Source of the DNA: Adlercreutzia hattorii
GTDB taxonomy: Bacteria > Actinomycetota > Coriobacteriia > Coriobacteriales > Eggerthellaceae
Direction of reading: 5' to 3'
Assembly (NCBI RefSeq): GCF_011405655.1
Contig: NZ_AP022829.1
Span: 1,969,001 to 2,033,000, forward strand
Length of the DNA: 64,000 bases
The notes under the pieces are model-generated. The model ran no database searches and was not told the DNA's origin. It worked only from the letters and a program-made list of their open reading frames with translations. A program made the translations under genes and the position numbers. Each line of letters starts with the position of its first letter. The first letter of the stretch is position 1. Shown piece by piece: positions 19,924-27,656 of the stretch.

Positions 19924-21183
19924 ATGAGCGAAGAAAACCACCGCTTGGTCATTCTCGGATCGATGGACGAGTTCGTCGACCTTGTCGAATGTGCCAAAAA
20001 AAGGGGCATCTACACCATCGTTTGCGATGGCTACGAGGACGGTCCCGCCAAAGCCCACGCCGACAAGGCCTATCTGGAAGACGTCCGCCACACTGACGCC
20101 ATTGCGGAAATCTGCAGGAAGGAACAGGCAGACGGGATCATCGCGTCGTTCTCCGACCTTCTGGCCGAGTGCATGATCGATATCGCCGATGCCGCCGGCC
20201 TCCCCTCCTACCTCAAGCCCAAAGGGGAAAAGCTCTTGCGGGAGAAGCCGCTTATGAAGCAGATGTTCCAAGAGCTCGGCATCGCGTCGCCTCGCTACAA
20301 GAAGATTCGCCTCGATACGCTAGAGGAAGACTTCGCCGACATGGCGTTCCCTTGCGTCATTAAGCCTGTCAACGGCTACGGCTCCCACGGAGTGTTCGTC
20401 GCGAACGCCATCGAGGACGTTCGCGAGCGCTTCCAATCGACCGCAGCCCAATCCACGTTCGACTATCTGATGGCCGAGGAGTACAACGACGGACGAGAAT
20501 TCAACATCATGACCTGGATCGTGGACGGGCAAGCCCACATCATAAGCATTGCCGATCGCGAGAAAATCGCTTTCGAAGATGGCGAGATCCCCCAAGTCGT
20601 CCGGTGCGCCTACCCGAGCCCTCTCACGGCCGAGCTGCAAGACGAAGCCGCTTCCATCGCCACCAAAATCGCCGGTTACGTCGGTCTTGAGAACGGCCCC
20701 CTCTGCGTTCAGGCGTTCTATCGGGAAGGCGAGGGGTTAGCCGTGTGCGAGGCGGCCGGACGCATCTTCGGCTACGAGCACGAGCTCGTCACCTTGGGCA
20801 GCGGCCTCTCAGTCGAAGAGCTGTTGATCGACTGCGTGTACGACCAACCCGCGGCCAAGGAGCGCGTGCTGGCTCACTCCCCCTTGTTCGCCAACCATGC
20901 CGCCGGCCTCTATTTCCACGGCCATGACGGAGAGGTGGCCGACACTTCGTCCATCGATGAACTCGGAGCACTCCCCGGCGTTGTTGAGTATCGTCCCTAT
21001 TACCGTACAGGCGACACGATCTCCCATGAGCGGGGCGCCAAACCCTACGTCGTGCGCTATTACGTGGCCGGACCATCGCGGGAAAGTGTCGACTCCCTCT
21101 CTCGAACCATCATGGGTCGGGCATCGGTGCTCGACCCGGACGGAAACGAGCTGCTGCTTAGAACCGCTCCGATGGCCCACTAG
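19924..21183 (+). CDS. ATP-grasp carboxylate-amine ligase
   Basis: This 419-residue soluble protein has a pre-ATP-grasp fold (RLVILGSMDEFVDLVECAKK, YTIVCDGYED) and an ATP-grasp core at about 110-320: PCVIKPVNGYGSHGVFVA with the nucleotide-binding Lys and glycine loop, and LMAEEYNDGREFNI. The family joins a carboxylate to an amine using ATP through an acyl phosphate. Between dTDP-sugar and lipid-carrier genes, a plausible job is to attach an amino acid or other acid to the free amine of Fuc4N. That is inference; a role in making a small precursor is also possible. AAGGAG precedes the ATG. The next gene starts two bases after its stop. Confidence 0.82.
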   Translation: MSEENHRLVILGSMDEFVDLVECAKKRGIYTIVCDGYEDGPAKAHADKAYLEDVRHTDAIAEICRKEQADGIIASFSDLLAECMIDIADAAGLPSYLKPKGEKLLREKPLMKQMFQELGIASPRYKKIRLDTLEEDFADMAFPCVIKPVNGYGSHGVFVANAIEDVRERFQSTAAQSTFDYLMAEEYNDGREFNIMTWIVDGQAHIISIADREKIAFEDGEIPQVVRCAYPSPLTAELQDEAASIATKIAGYVGLENGPLCVQAFYREGEGLAVCEAAGRIFGYEHELVTLGSGLSVEELLIDCVYDQPAAKERVLAHSPLFANHAAGLYFHGHDGEVADTSSIDELGALPGVVEYRPYYRTGDTISHERGAKPYVVRYYVAGPSRESVDSLSRTIMGRASVLDPDGNELLLRTAPMAH

Positions 21184-21185
21184 CA

Positions 21186-21632
21186 ATGAGCCCGCACAAG
21201 AAAACCGACGGCAGGGCGAAGACGCTCATCGCCCTGCACCTGCTTCTGCTGGTATATTCGCTTTCCGGTATCTTCAGCAAGAACGCGGCCCGCGAGCCCT
21301 TCTTGAGCCCGATGTTTATCCTCCTGTACGGTGGCATGCTCGTCATTCTTTTCATCTACGCCATCGGGTGGCAGCAAATACTCAAGCGCCTGTCGCTCTC
21401 CATGGCGTTCGCGAATAAAGCAGTCACGGTAATCTGGGGCATGGTATGGGGATTCTTCATTTTCGGGGAGTCTGTTTCCGCCTTGAACATTTTGGGGGCG
21501 GCCATGGTCATCGTCGGCGTGGTGCTCTACGCGCGGGCGGATGGCAAGGAGGAGAAGCCAGGCGATCCGATCGATGGCGACCAGTGGACGACCGATGCGC
21601 CGGGGAATCTCCCGCCCTTAGGCGGTGAATAG
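21186..21632 (+). CDS. Small EamA/SMR-type membrane protein, first of a pair
   Basis: This 148-residue protein has about four membrane helices (LIALHLLLLVYSLSGIFSK, FILLYGGMLVILFIYAIGW, KAVTVIWGMVWGFFIFGES, NILGAAMVIVGVVLYA) and a hydrophilic acidic tail. Size and pattern match half-size EamA/SMR proteins such as ArnE and ArnF, which pair to flip a lipid-linked amino sugar across the membrane. It starts two bases after the ATP-grasp stop and is itself followed two bases later by a similar gene. I infer that the two form a heterodimeric flippase for the undecaprenyl-phosphate sugar made by the downstream GT2. Confidence 0.78.
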   Translation: MSPHKKTDGRAKTLIALHLLLLVYSLSGIFSKNAAREPFLSPMFILLYGGMLVILFIYAIGWQQILKRLSLSMAFANKAVTVIWGMVWGFFIFGESVSALNILGAAMVIVGVVLYARADGKEEKPGDPIDGDQWTTDAPGNLPPLGGE

Positions 21633-21634
21633 CG

Positions 21635-21982
21635 ATGCTCGAACTTTATGTCGGCGTCTACCTGCTCGGCGTGCTCATCTCGTCAGTATCTCAGGTTCTT
21701 CTGAAGAAGGCTGCCATGCGACAGTACGAGACCCCGCTGAAAGAGTATCTCAATCCCTGGGTTATTACCGCCTACGCCCTTTTCTTCGGGGCAACACTCA
21801 TGACCATCCTCGCCTACAAGGTAGTGCCGCTTTCCATGGGCGCTATATTGGAGGCCACCGCCTACCTGTACATCACGTTCTTCGGTGTGACGATTTTCAA
21901 AGAAAAGCTGGGTAGAGACAAAGCCATCGCGCTACTACTCATAGTGGGCGGTATCATTGTGTACTCGTTAGGTATGTCGTAA
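21635..21982 (+). CDS. Small EamA/SMR-type membrane protein, second of a pair
   Basis: This 115-residue protein has four predicted helices and the SMR-like ending YLYITFFGVTIFKEKLGRDK then AIALLLIVGGIIVYSLGMS. It resembles ArnE in size and in the conserved Glu/Lys-rich turn between helices 3 and 4. With the preceding gene it would form the flippase for a lipid-linked sugar. The two proteins differ enough to be separate subunits rather than a recent duplication. A drug-export role, as in classical SMR pairs, is less likely in this sugar operon. Confidence 0.78.
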   Translation: MLELYVGVYLLGVLISSVSQVLLKKAAMRQYETPLKEYLNPWVITAYALFFGATLMTILAYKVVPLSMGAILEATAYLYITFFGVTIFKEKLGRDKAIALLLIVGGIIVYSLGMS

Positions 21983-21999
21983 GCTTACGGAGGAGCTTT

Positions 22000-22920
22000 A
22001 TGCTTGTTTCGGTAGTTATCCCCTGTTACTACTCGGAGAAAATGATCGGTACTGTCGTCGATCAAACGCGAGCTGAACTCGTCAAAGCGGGATACGAATA
22101 CGAATTCATCCTTGTAAACGACGGCTCGACGGACGGCACTTTCGCGGCCATCGAGCAGCTCTGCGCCGCGGACGACCATGTGGTCGGCATCAACTGCGCG
22201 AAGAACTCAGGCCAGCACAACGCTATCATGGCAGGTCTGAGAAAGACCGAAGGCGACCTCATCTTGCTGATGGACGACGACATGCAAACCCACCCCTCTC
22301 AATGTGTTAAGTTGCTGGACGCCATGGAGGACGGCAGCGACATCGTGTTCGCCTGCTGGGACGAGCACAAGGAAGCCTGGTGGCGCGAGCTCGGATCGAA
22401 GTTCACCATTTGGTCGATGCGCGTGCTCACCGATCGCCCCAAAGAGATCTACTCCAGCAACTTCGCTGTATTCCGTCGCCACATCCGCGACGAGGTGGTG
22501 CGGTACCAGGGGCCCTACGTCTACATTCAAGGTCTGCTGTTCCGAGCCACGGCGAACATCAAAAACGTGAAGGTAGAGCATTACGAGCGGGCCCAGGGGA
22601 CATCGGGGTACAGCCTTAAGTCGCTCATTCGTCTCTGGTCCACCGTGCTGAACTTCTCGATGGCGCCTCTTCGCGTTGCCGCAGTGGTGGGCGCAGCACT
22701 CGGCGTTATAGGCCTGGTGTCCGCCCTCATTGTTTTCATCATGCGTCTCGCCGACCCCGGCATGCAGGCAGGCTGGCCCTCGCTCATGGCCACCATGCTC
22801 ACTTGCTCGGGACTCATCATCTTGTTCCTGGGCATTATCGGGGAATACCTCGGACGCATGTTCATGACGATCAACAATGCACCGCAATACGTTCTCAAAG
22901 AGACCATCGACAACCGCTAG
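22000..22920 (+). CDS. Polyprenyl-phosphate glycosyltransferase (GT2, ArnC/CsbB type)
   Basis: This 306-residue enzyme has an N-terminal GT-A domain (SVVIPCYYSEKMIG, EFILVNDGSTDGT, GQHNAIMAGL, LMDDDMQTHP) and two C-terminal membrane helices (VAAVVGAALGVIGLVSALIVFI and TCSGLIILFLGIIGEYLG). This is the layout of ArnC, CsbB and GtrB, which load one sugar onto undecaprenyl phosphate on the inner membrane face. GGAGGAG precedes the ATG. The operon suggests a dTDP-linked amino sugar as donor and the two EamA proteins as flippase; the YfhO protein would then use the product. Family assignment is strong, donor is inferred. Confidence 0.9.
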   Translation: MLVSVVIPCYYSEKMIGTVVDQTRAELVKAGYEYEFILVNDGSTDGTFAAIEQLCAADDHVVGINCAKNSGQHNAIMAGLRKTEGDLILLMDDDMQTHPSQCVKLLDAMEDGSDIVFACWDEHKEAWWRELGSKFTIWSMRVLTDRPKEIYSSNFAVFRRHIRDEVVRYQGPYVYIQGLLFRATANIKNVKVEHYERAQGTSGYSLKSLIRLWSTVLNFSMAPLRVAAVVGAALGVIGLVSALIVFIMRLADPGMQAGWPSLMATMLTCSGLIILFLGIIGEYLGRMFMTINNAPQYVLKETIDNR

Positions 22921-22956
22921 AAGCAGACCGGACGCAACCATTCGAAAGGAAACCTC

Positions 22957-23982
22957 GTGAGAAAGAAAATCGTCATCTTCGGTGCTGGGGGCACCCTCGG
23001 CTTGTACCTGGTAGATCATCTGTCTCGCCTTCTGTCGGCCGATGAGTGGGAAGTCATCGCAAGCGGGCGCTCCGACATAGCGTTCTTCGACCGCTATGCG
23101 CCGCTGGTGCGCTATGTGCAGGCCGACATCACCGACGAGAAGTCGTTCGCCGCACTCCCGCAGCAGGATGTTTATGCCGTCGTCCACTTCGCTGGAGCGC
23201 TGCCGGCCTACATGGAAGGCTACGACCCACGCCGTTACGTAGATGCCAATGTCATGGGCACGCTAAACGTGCTCGAGTACGCGCGCACCGCAGGAGCTGA
23301 TCGGGTGCTGTACACCCAAACCATCTCCGACTATACCGGTTATTTCGGCGAGATGATCGAGCTGGCCGACGACATGCCCCGCAAGCCAGCCATGACCGGC
23401 GATCATGCCGTGTACGCCATCACGAAGATCGCCGCTGAGGAGCTTTGTTGGCACTACCGAGCCGCTTACGGCATGGGCTTCTTCGCCTTCCGCCTACCGA
23501 ATATCTACTGCTTCATGCACGACAGCAAGACCCTCTACCACGACGGAAAGCCCGCCGTAAGCTCCTATCGCCTGATGATCGACAAGGCGCGGGCTGGCGA
23601 GCCGTTGGAGATCTGGGGCGATCCCACCAAGGGCATGGACCTCATCTACGTGAAGGATTTCTGCCAGATGATCGAGAAAGCCCTATTCGCTCCTAAGGAG
23701 GCCAGCGGCACCTATAACGTCGGCACAGGCGTGCTGACCTCTCTCGAAGATCAGGTTCACAACATCGTGGACGTGTTCTGCGAGCCCGACGCCGTGTCGG
23801 ATATCAGCTACCGTCCCGAAAAGCACGACTGCGTGAACTACTGCATGAACGTGGATAAGGCACGGGCTAACTTGGGCTATGAGCCGGTTTACACGCCCGT
23901 GAAGATGCTCGAAGATTATAAGGCCGAGATGGAGGCCGATCGCTTCGCCGACTTCTTTACCGAGCGCTATGAGGGGCGATAG
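22957..23982 (+). CDS. NAD-dependent sugar epimerase/dehydratase
   Basis: This 341-residue extended SDR starts with a GTG at 22957 behind GAAAGGAAACC. It shows the Rossmann motif VIFGAGGTLGLYLVDHL, the VVHFAGALPAYMEG loop, the serine-type region YTQTISDYTGYF, and YAITKIAAEELCWHY with the YxxxK pair. It would act on a nucleotide sugar, perhaps epimerising or reducing the 4-keto intermediate, or on a sugar already changed by neighbours. The TQTISDYTG stretch differs from the TDEVYG of RfbB, so it is not a second dehydratase. The exact reaction cannot be read from the sequence. Confidence 0.82.
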   Translation: MRKKIVIFGAGGTLGLYLVDHLSRLLSADEWEVIASGRSDIAFFDRYAPLVRYVQADITDEKSFAALPQQDVYAVVHFAGALPAYMEGYDPRRYVDANVMGTLNVLEYARTAGADRVLYTQTISDYTGYFGEMIELADDMPRKPAMTGDHAVYAITKIAAEELCWHYRAAYGMGFFAFRLPNIYCFMHDSKTLYHDGKPAVSSYRLMIDKARAGEPLEIWGDPTKGMDLIYVKDFCQMIEKALFAPKEASGTYNVGTGVLTSLEDQVHNIVDVFCEPDAVSDISYRPEKHDCVNYCMNVDKARANLGYEPVYTPVKMLEDYKAEMEADRFADFFTERYEGR

Positions 23983-23984
23983 AC

Positions 23985-25178
23985 ATGCCTCTTCCTTTCG
24001 ATGTTGCTTCCCTCCAGACTCCCTGCTTCGTGTTTGACGAGGCCGAGCTGCGCCAGAACTTCAGTGACTTTCGCCGGGCCTTGGCGGATCACTGGTCGCC
24101 CTACGCGAACGTCGCCTACTCCGTGAAAACCAACCCCTTTCCATGGATCCTGGAAGTGGCCCGCGATGAAGGTTGTTATGCCGAAGTCGTTTCCAATGAA
24201 GAGTACGCACGGGCCCTCCAGTGCGGCTTCGCTCCCGATAAAATCGTTTTCAATGGACCGATCAAGGGCCGCGATTGGCTGTTTTACGCCCTGGACGCGG
24301 GCTCCTATGTGAACCTCGACTCGAAGCGAGAGATCGAGTGGGTGCGCGAGTACGCTGAATCGGGAAAGAGCGCTCGCGTCGGCCTGCGCGCCAACATCCT
24401 GCTTGAAAAGCACTGTCCCGGGGAGACGCTCTCCGACGACCGCCACGGCCGCTTTGGCTTCTCTTTTGAAGGCGGGGAGCTCGCACGGGCCATCGAGGAG
24501 CTGCGAAGCATTCCGGGCATCGAGCTGCGCGGACTCCACATGCATGTGACTACATTGAGCCGCTCTCAAAAGGTGTACCGGACGCTGGCCGACTTCGCCG
24601 CAGAGATCATCCGCTCGTTCAAGCTCGATTTGGACTGGTTCGACATCGGTGGAGGCTTCTATGGTGGTGGCCCGGCCAATGTCGGCGCCTATGATGAGTA
24701 CGTGCGCACCATTCGAGAGGCCATCGGCGACGCCTGCGACCCAACTCATACTGAGCTCCTCGTCGAACCAGGTGGTGCGGTGGTGTGCACGCCAGGCTAC
24801 TACGTTGGCCGCGTTATCGATGTGAAGGACATCGTAGACGAGCATTACGTGGTCACCGAGTTGTCGCGCATCAATATCGACCACGAGATGAAGAAGACGT
24901 CCTACGTCCACGAAATGGTGACCGGCGCCCAAGAGACGTTGCCCCGCCAGATCATTTGCGGATACACTTGCATGGACAGCGATCGCCTGTTCACAGCCCA
25001 TGACGAACCGGCTCTTCGGGTTGGAGATGCAGTGGTCATCCGCTATGCAGGCGCTTACTCCATGTCGTTCACGCCGCAGTTCTTCATCGAGTACCCGCCG
25101 GCGGTGTACGCCATGGCGCCCGACGGCCAGCCGATGCTGTTGCGCGAACCTTGGAACGAGCAACCGCCGAGAGGCTAA
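23985..25178 (+). CDS. PLP-dependent decarboxylase of the diaminopimelate/ornithine fold-III family
   Basis: This 397-residue protein has the alanine-racemase-like barrel and C-terminal beta domain of DapDC/ODC enzymes. Visible landmarks: AYSVKTNPFPW (PLP lysine), LHMHVTTLSRS, DIGGGFYGGG, VEPGGAVVCTPG, CGYTCMDSDRLF (catalytic Cys with acidic partners) and GAYSMSFTPQF. In LysA the third motif is EPGR; here the Arg is Gly, which suggests a substrate other than diaminopimelate. It starts two bases after the epimerase stop and closes the operon. It may supply the amine or acid that the ATP-grasp enzyme joins to the sugar. It is probably not the housekeeping lysA. Confidence 0.82.
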   Translation: MPLPFDVASLQTPCFVFDEAELRQNFSDFRRALADHWSPYANVAYSVKTNPFPWILEVARDEGCYAEVVSNEEYARALQCGFAPDKIVFNGPIKGRDWLFYALDAGSYVNLDSKREIEWVREYAESGKSARVGLRANILLEKHCPGETLSDDRHGRFGFSFEGGELARAIEELRSIPGIELRGLHMHVTTLSRSQKVYRTLADFAAEIIRSFKLDLDWFDIGGGFYGGGPANVGAYDEYVRTIREAIGDACDPTHTELLVEPGGAVVCTPGYYVGRVIDVKDIVDEHYVVTELSRINIDHEMKKTSYVHEMVTGAQETLPRQIICGYTCMDSDRLFTAHDEPALRVGDAVVIRYAGAYSMSFTPQFFIEYPPAVYAMAPDGQPMLLREPWNEQPPRG

Positions 25179-25196
25179 TTATTACCTTCCAGCATA

Positions 25197-25239
25197 GCGC
25201 AGTTCAGTGAGGTGCTAGAATCATCTCACTGAACTGCGC
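25197..25239 (+). terminator. 15-bp perfect inverted repeat between the sugar operon and gltS
   Basis: GCGCAGTTCAGTGAG (25197-25211) and its exact reverse complement (25225-25239) flank a 13-base loop. It follows the decarboxylase stop by 18 bases and precedes the gltS start by 44. No T run follows, so it may be a terminator with poor tail, an operator, or a leader stem for gltS. Confidence 0.5.
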
Positions 25240-25283
25240 GGAGACCATCTATCCGCGTGCGCATATTCGAGGAAAGGTGGTCT

Positions 25284-26654
25284 ATGGAATTCTCGGCTCT
25301 TGATTTGACGTTCGACGTGTGCATCATGTCGGCGCTGCTGGTGCTCGGAAAAATCATCCGAACTCGGGTTCCGCTTCTGCAGAACCTCTTTATCCCTTCA
25401 GCCCTGATCGCCGGCTTCATCGGCATTATTCTCGGACCCTTCTGCCTGAATTGGGTACCTCTCAGCTCTCAGGCCTCCAGCTACGCCGGTATTCTCATCG
25501 CTGTGCTGTTCGCTACTCTTTACCTGGGCCGACGCAGCCAGGGCAGCTTCAAAGAGATGTTCCGTCAAGTAGGCGACACCTTCATGCTGAACGGCGCCGC
25601 CGAAATCCTGCAGTACGGCATTGCGCTTATCCTCGGCGGCATCCTTATCGCCACGGTGTTCCAGGGTGTAACCGAATGGTTCCCCATCCTCATGCCTGGT
25701 GGCTTCGTTGGCGGCCACGGCACGGCAGCCGCCATCGGATCAGTGTTCGAAGAGGGCGGCTGGGCCGAGGCTACCACGGTGGGCCAGACCTTCGCCACCT
25801 TCGGCCTTCTCGGCGGCATCATCAGCGGCATCATCGCCATCAACTACTGCGCCAACAAAGGTTGGACCACCGAGATTCGTAAGGTAAAGGATATGCCCGA
25901 GGAGGTTCGCGTCGGCCTGGTTCCCGAGAAGGATCGCACCCCCATGGGAGAGAACACCGTGAACCCCATGTCCATCGATCCCCTTGCGTGGCATGTGGCA
26001 CTCGTCATGGTTGCCGTGGGCGGAGCCTACCTCATCAATACGGGCCTCAAGATCCTATTCCCGCAGGTGTCGGTTCCTGTTTACGGCATTGCCCTCCTCG
26101 TTGGCGTCGCGCTGTTCGCCCTTCTCAAGCTCATCAAACTCGACCGCTATGTTGACCAGCGCGTCGTGTCCCGCATCGGCAGCTGCGCCACCGATTATCT
26201 GGTTGCCTTCGGTGTGGCGACCATCAACATCAACGTGGTTCTGCAGTACTGGGCGATCATCCTCGTGCTGTGTCTCCTCGGCTTTGTACTGGTGGCTTTT
26301 TATTTCTTCTACATCTCCCGACATCTCTTCTCCGATCACTGGGTCGAGCGCGGCATCTTCATCTGGGGCTGGTCAACGGGCGTTATGAGCATCGCCGTGC
26401 TGCTGTTGCGCGTCGTCGATCCTGAGTTCCGTACCACGGCGCTGGAAGATTCTGGATTCGCCTGGATCTTCGTATCGTTCATAGACATCGCCCTGGTGAC
26501 GTTCCTCCCCATGTTTGTCATACAGGGAGCAGGCGTTGCCGCCGGTATCGTCTGCTGCCTCATCGCCGTGGCCATGCTCGTCGCCACCGCCTTCCTCTAC
26601 GGCTGGAGAAACAATCAGGGCGTCAAGGTCTTCCCCAAGGGCAAGAAGGCCTAA
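25284..26654 (+). CDS. GltS-family sodium/glutamate symporter-like protein
   Basis: This 456-residue protein has about 12 hydrophobic helices and the two glycine-rich re-entrant loops of the GltS family: MPGGFVGGHGTAAAIGSVFEE with GQTFATFGLLGGIISG in the first half, and WGWSTGVMSIAVLLLRVVDP in the second. It probably imports glutamate or a related acid with sodium. AGGAAAGGTGG precedes the ATG at 25284; the frame is open nine codons earlier but without a ribosome site. It stands alone between a stem-loop and a strong terminator, so a link to the sugar genes is not evident beyond glutamate being the likely RffA amino donor. Confidence 0.88.
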   Translation: MEFSALDLTFDVCIMSALLVLGKIIRTRVPLLQNLFIPSALIAGFIGIILGPFCLNWVPLSSQASSYAGILIAVLFATLYLGRRSQGSFKEMFRQVGDTFMLNGAAEILQYGIALILGGILIATVFQGVTEWFPILMPGGFVGGHGTAAAIGSVFEEGGWAEATTVGQTFATFGLLGGIISGIIAINYCANKGWTTEIRKVKDMPEEVRVGLVPEKDRTPMGENTVNPMSIDPLAWHVALVMVAVGGAYLINTGLKILFPQVSVPVYGIALLVGVALFALLKLIKLDRYVDQRVVSRIGSCATDYLVAFGVATININVVLQYWAIILVLCLLGFVLVAFYFFYISRHLFSDHWVERGIFIWGWSTGVMSIAVLLLRVVDPEFRTTALEDSGFAWIFVSFIDIALVTFLPMFVIQGAGVAAGIVCCLIAVAMLVATAFLYGWRNNQGVKVFPKGKKA

Positions 26655-26668
26655 GCCACCCGTCTACA

Positions 26669-26717
26669 CCAATAAGAAGGGCTCGCCAGTGTTAAACTGG
26701 CGAGCCCTTCTTATTGG
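26669..26717. terminator. Strong bidirectional terminator between gltS and rfbA
   Basis: CCAATAAGAAGGGCTCGCCAG and its exact reverse complement are separated by a few bases around GTTAA. The AAGAAG/CTTCTT arms give an A/T-rich edge on both strands, fitting two convergent genes. Confidence 0.9.
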
Positions 26718-26735
26718 TTGCAAATGCTTTGCCTC

Positions 26736-27629
26736 CTAGGAGGCCATATTTCCAAAGAGAATGCGGTTTTCCGCTACCCGCAGCAAATGCTGCCCATAAG
26801 CCGTCTTGGCATGGCGCTCGGCCGCATCAAGTAGCACCTCTTTGGTGATCCATCCATTGTTGTAGGCGATCTCCTCCAAAGCGGCTATCTGAAGGCCTTG
26901 GTTGTCTTCCACAGCCTTTACGAACTCGGAGGCCTTGTACAAGCTGGGAATAGTACCCGTGTCAAGCCATGCCGAGCCGCGATGGAGAACCTTCACCTCC
27001 AGGCTCCCCTCCTCCAGGTACATACGATTCACATCGGTGATCTCCAGTTCGCCGCGATCGGACGGGATCACGTTCTTGGCGAACTCCACTGCGCGGCTAT
27101 CGTAGAAGTAAAGGCCCGTGACCGCATAGTTCGACTTAGGATATTCGGGCTTCTCCTCAATGGAAAGAGCGCGGCCCTCAGCGTCGAACTCGACCACGCC
27201 GAAGCGCTCCGGATCGTCGACGTAATAGCCGAACACGGTTGCGCCGCACTCGCGCGAAGCCGCCTGCTTCAGCAGCGCCGAAAGGCCTCCGCCGTAGAAG
27301 ATGTTGTCGCCCAGGATAAGAGCGCAGCCTTCTCCGTCGAGAAACTCCTCACCGATAATGAGCGCTTGAGCCAGCCCGTCTGGCGAGGGCTGAACCGCGT
27401 AGGACATGTTGACGCCAAACGAAGATCCGTCCTTGAGCAATTCCTGGAAATTAGGCAAATCCGCCGGCGTGGAGATAAGCAAGATATCGCGAATGCCCGC
27501 CAGCATGAGTATGGAAAGCGGGTAATAGACCATCGGTTTGTCGTACACGGGAAGCAGCTGCTTCGACGTGACCTTCGTTAGCGGGTACAGACGCGTTCCC
27601 GATCCTCCCGCTAGAATAATGCCCTTCAT
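26736..27629 (-). CDS. rfbA: Glucose-1-phosphate thymidylyltransferase
   Basis: RfbA (RmlA) makes dTDP-glucose from dTTP and glucose-1-phosphate, the first step toward all dTDP-6-deoxy sugars. The 297-residue protein begins [18 protein letters not shown] and continues with [79 protein letters not shown] and [14 protein letters not shown], all diagnostic. GGAGCGAGG precedes the ATG. It is separated from rfbB by the operon and gltS, and read in the other direction. Function is secure. Confidence 0.96.
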   Translation of the reverse strand: MKGIILAGGSGTRLYPLTKVTSKQLLPVYDKPMVYYPLSILMLAGIRDILLISTPADLPNFQELLKDGSSFGVNMSYAVQPSPDGLAQALIIGEEFLDGEGCALILGDNIFYGGGLSALLKQAASRECGATVFGYYVDDPERFGVVEFDAEGRALSIEEKPEYPKSNYAVTGLYFYDSRAVEFAKNVIPSDRGELEITDVNRMYLEEGSLEVKVLHRGSAWLDTGTIPSLYKASEFVKAVEDNQGLQIAALEEIAYNNGWITKEVLLDAAERHAKTAYGQHLLRVAENRILFGNMAS

Positions 27630-27656
27630 TTCAACCTCGCTCCCACAGATAAAGAA

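Noticed and set aside
23985-25178. Housekeeping lysA
   Set aside because: EPGG replaces EPGR and the gene lies in a sugar operon; a different substrate is more likely, although not proven.
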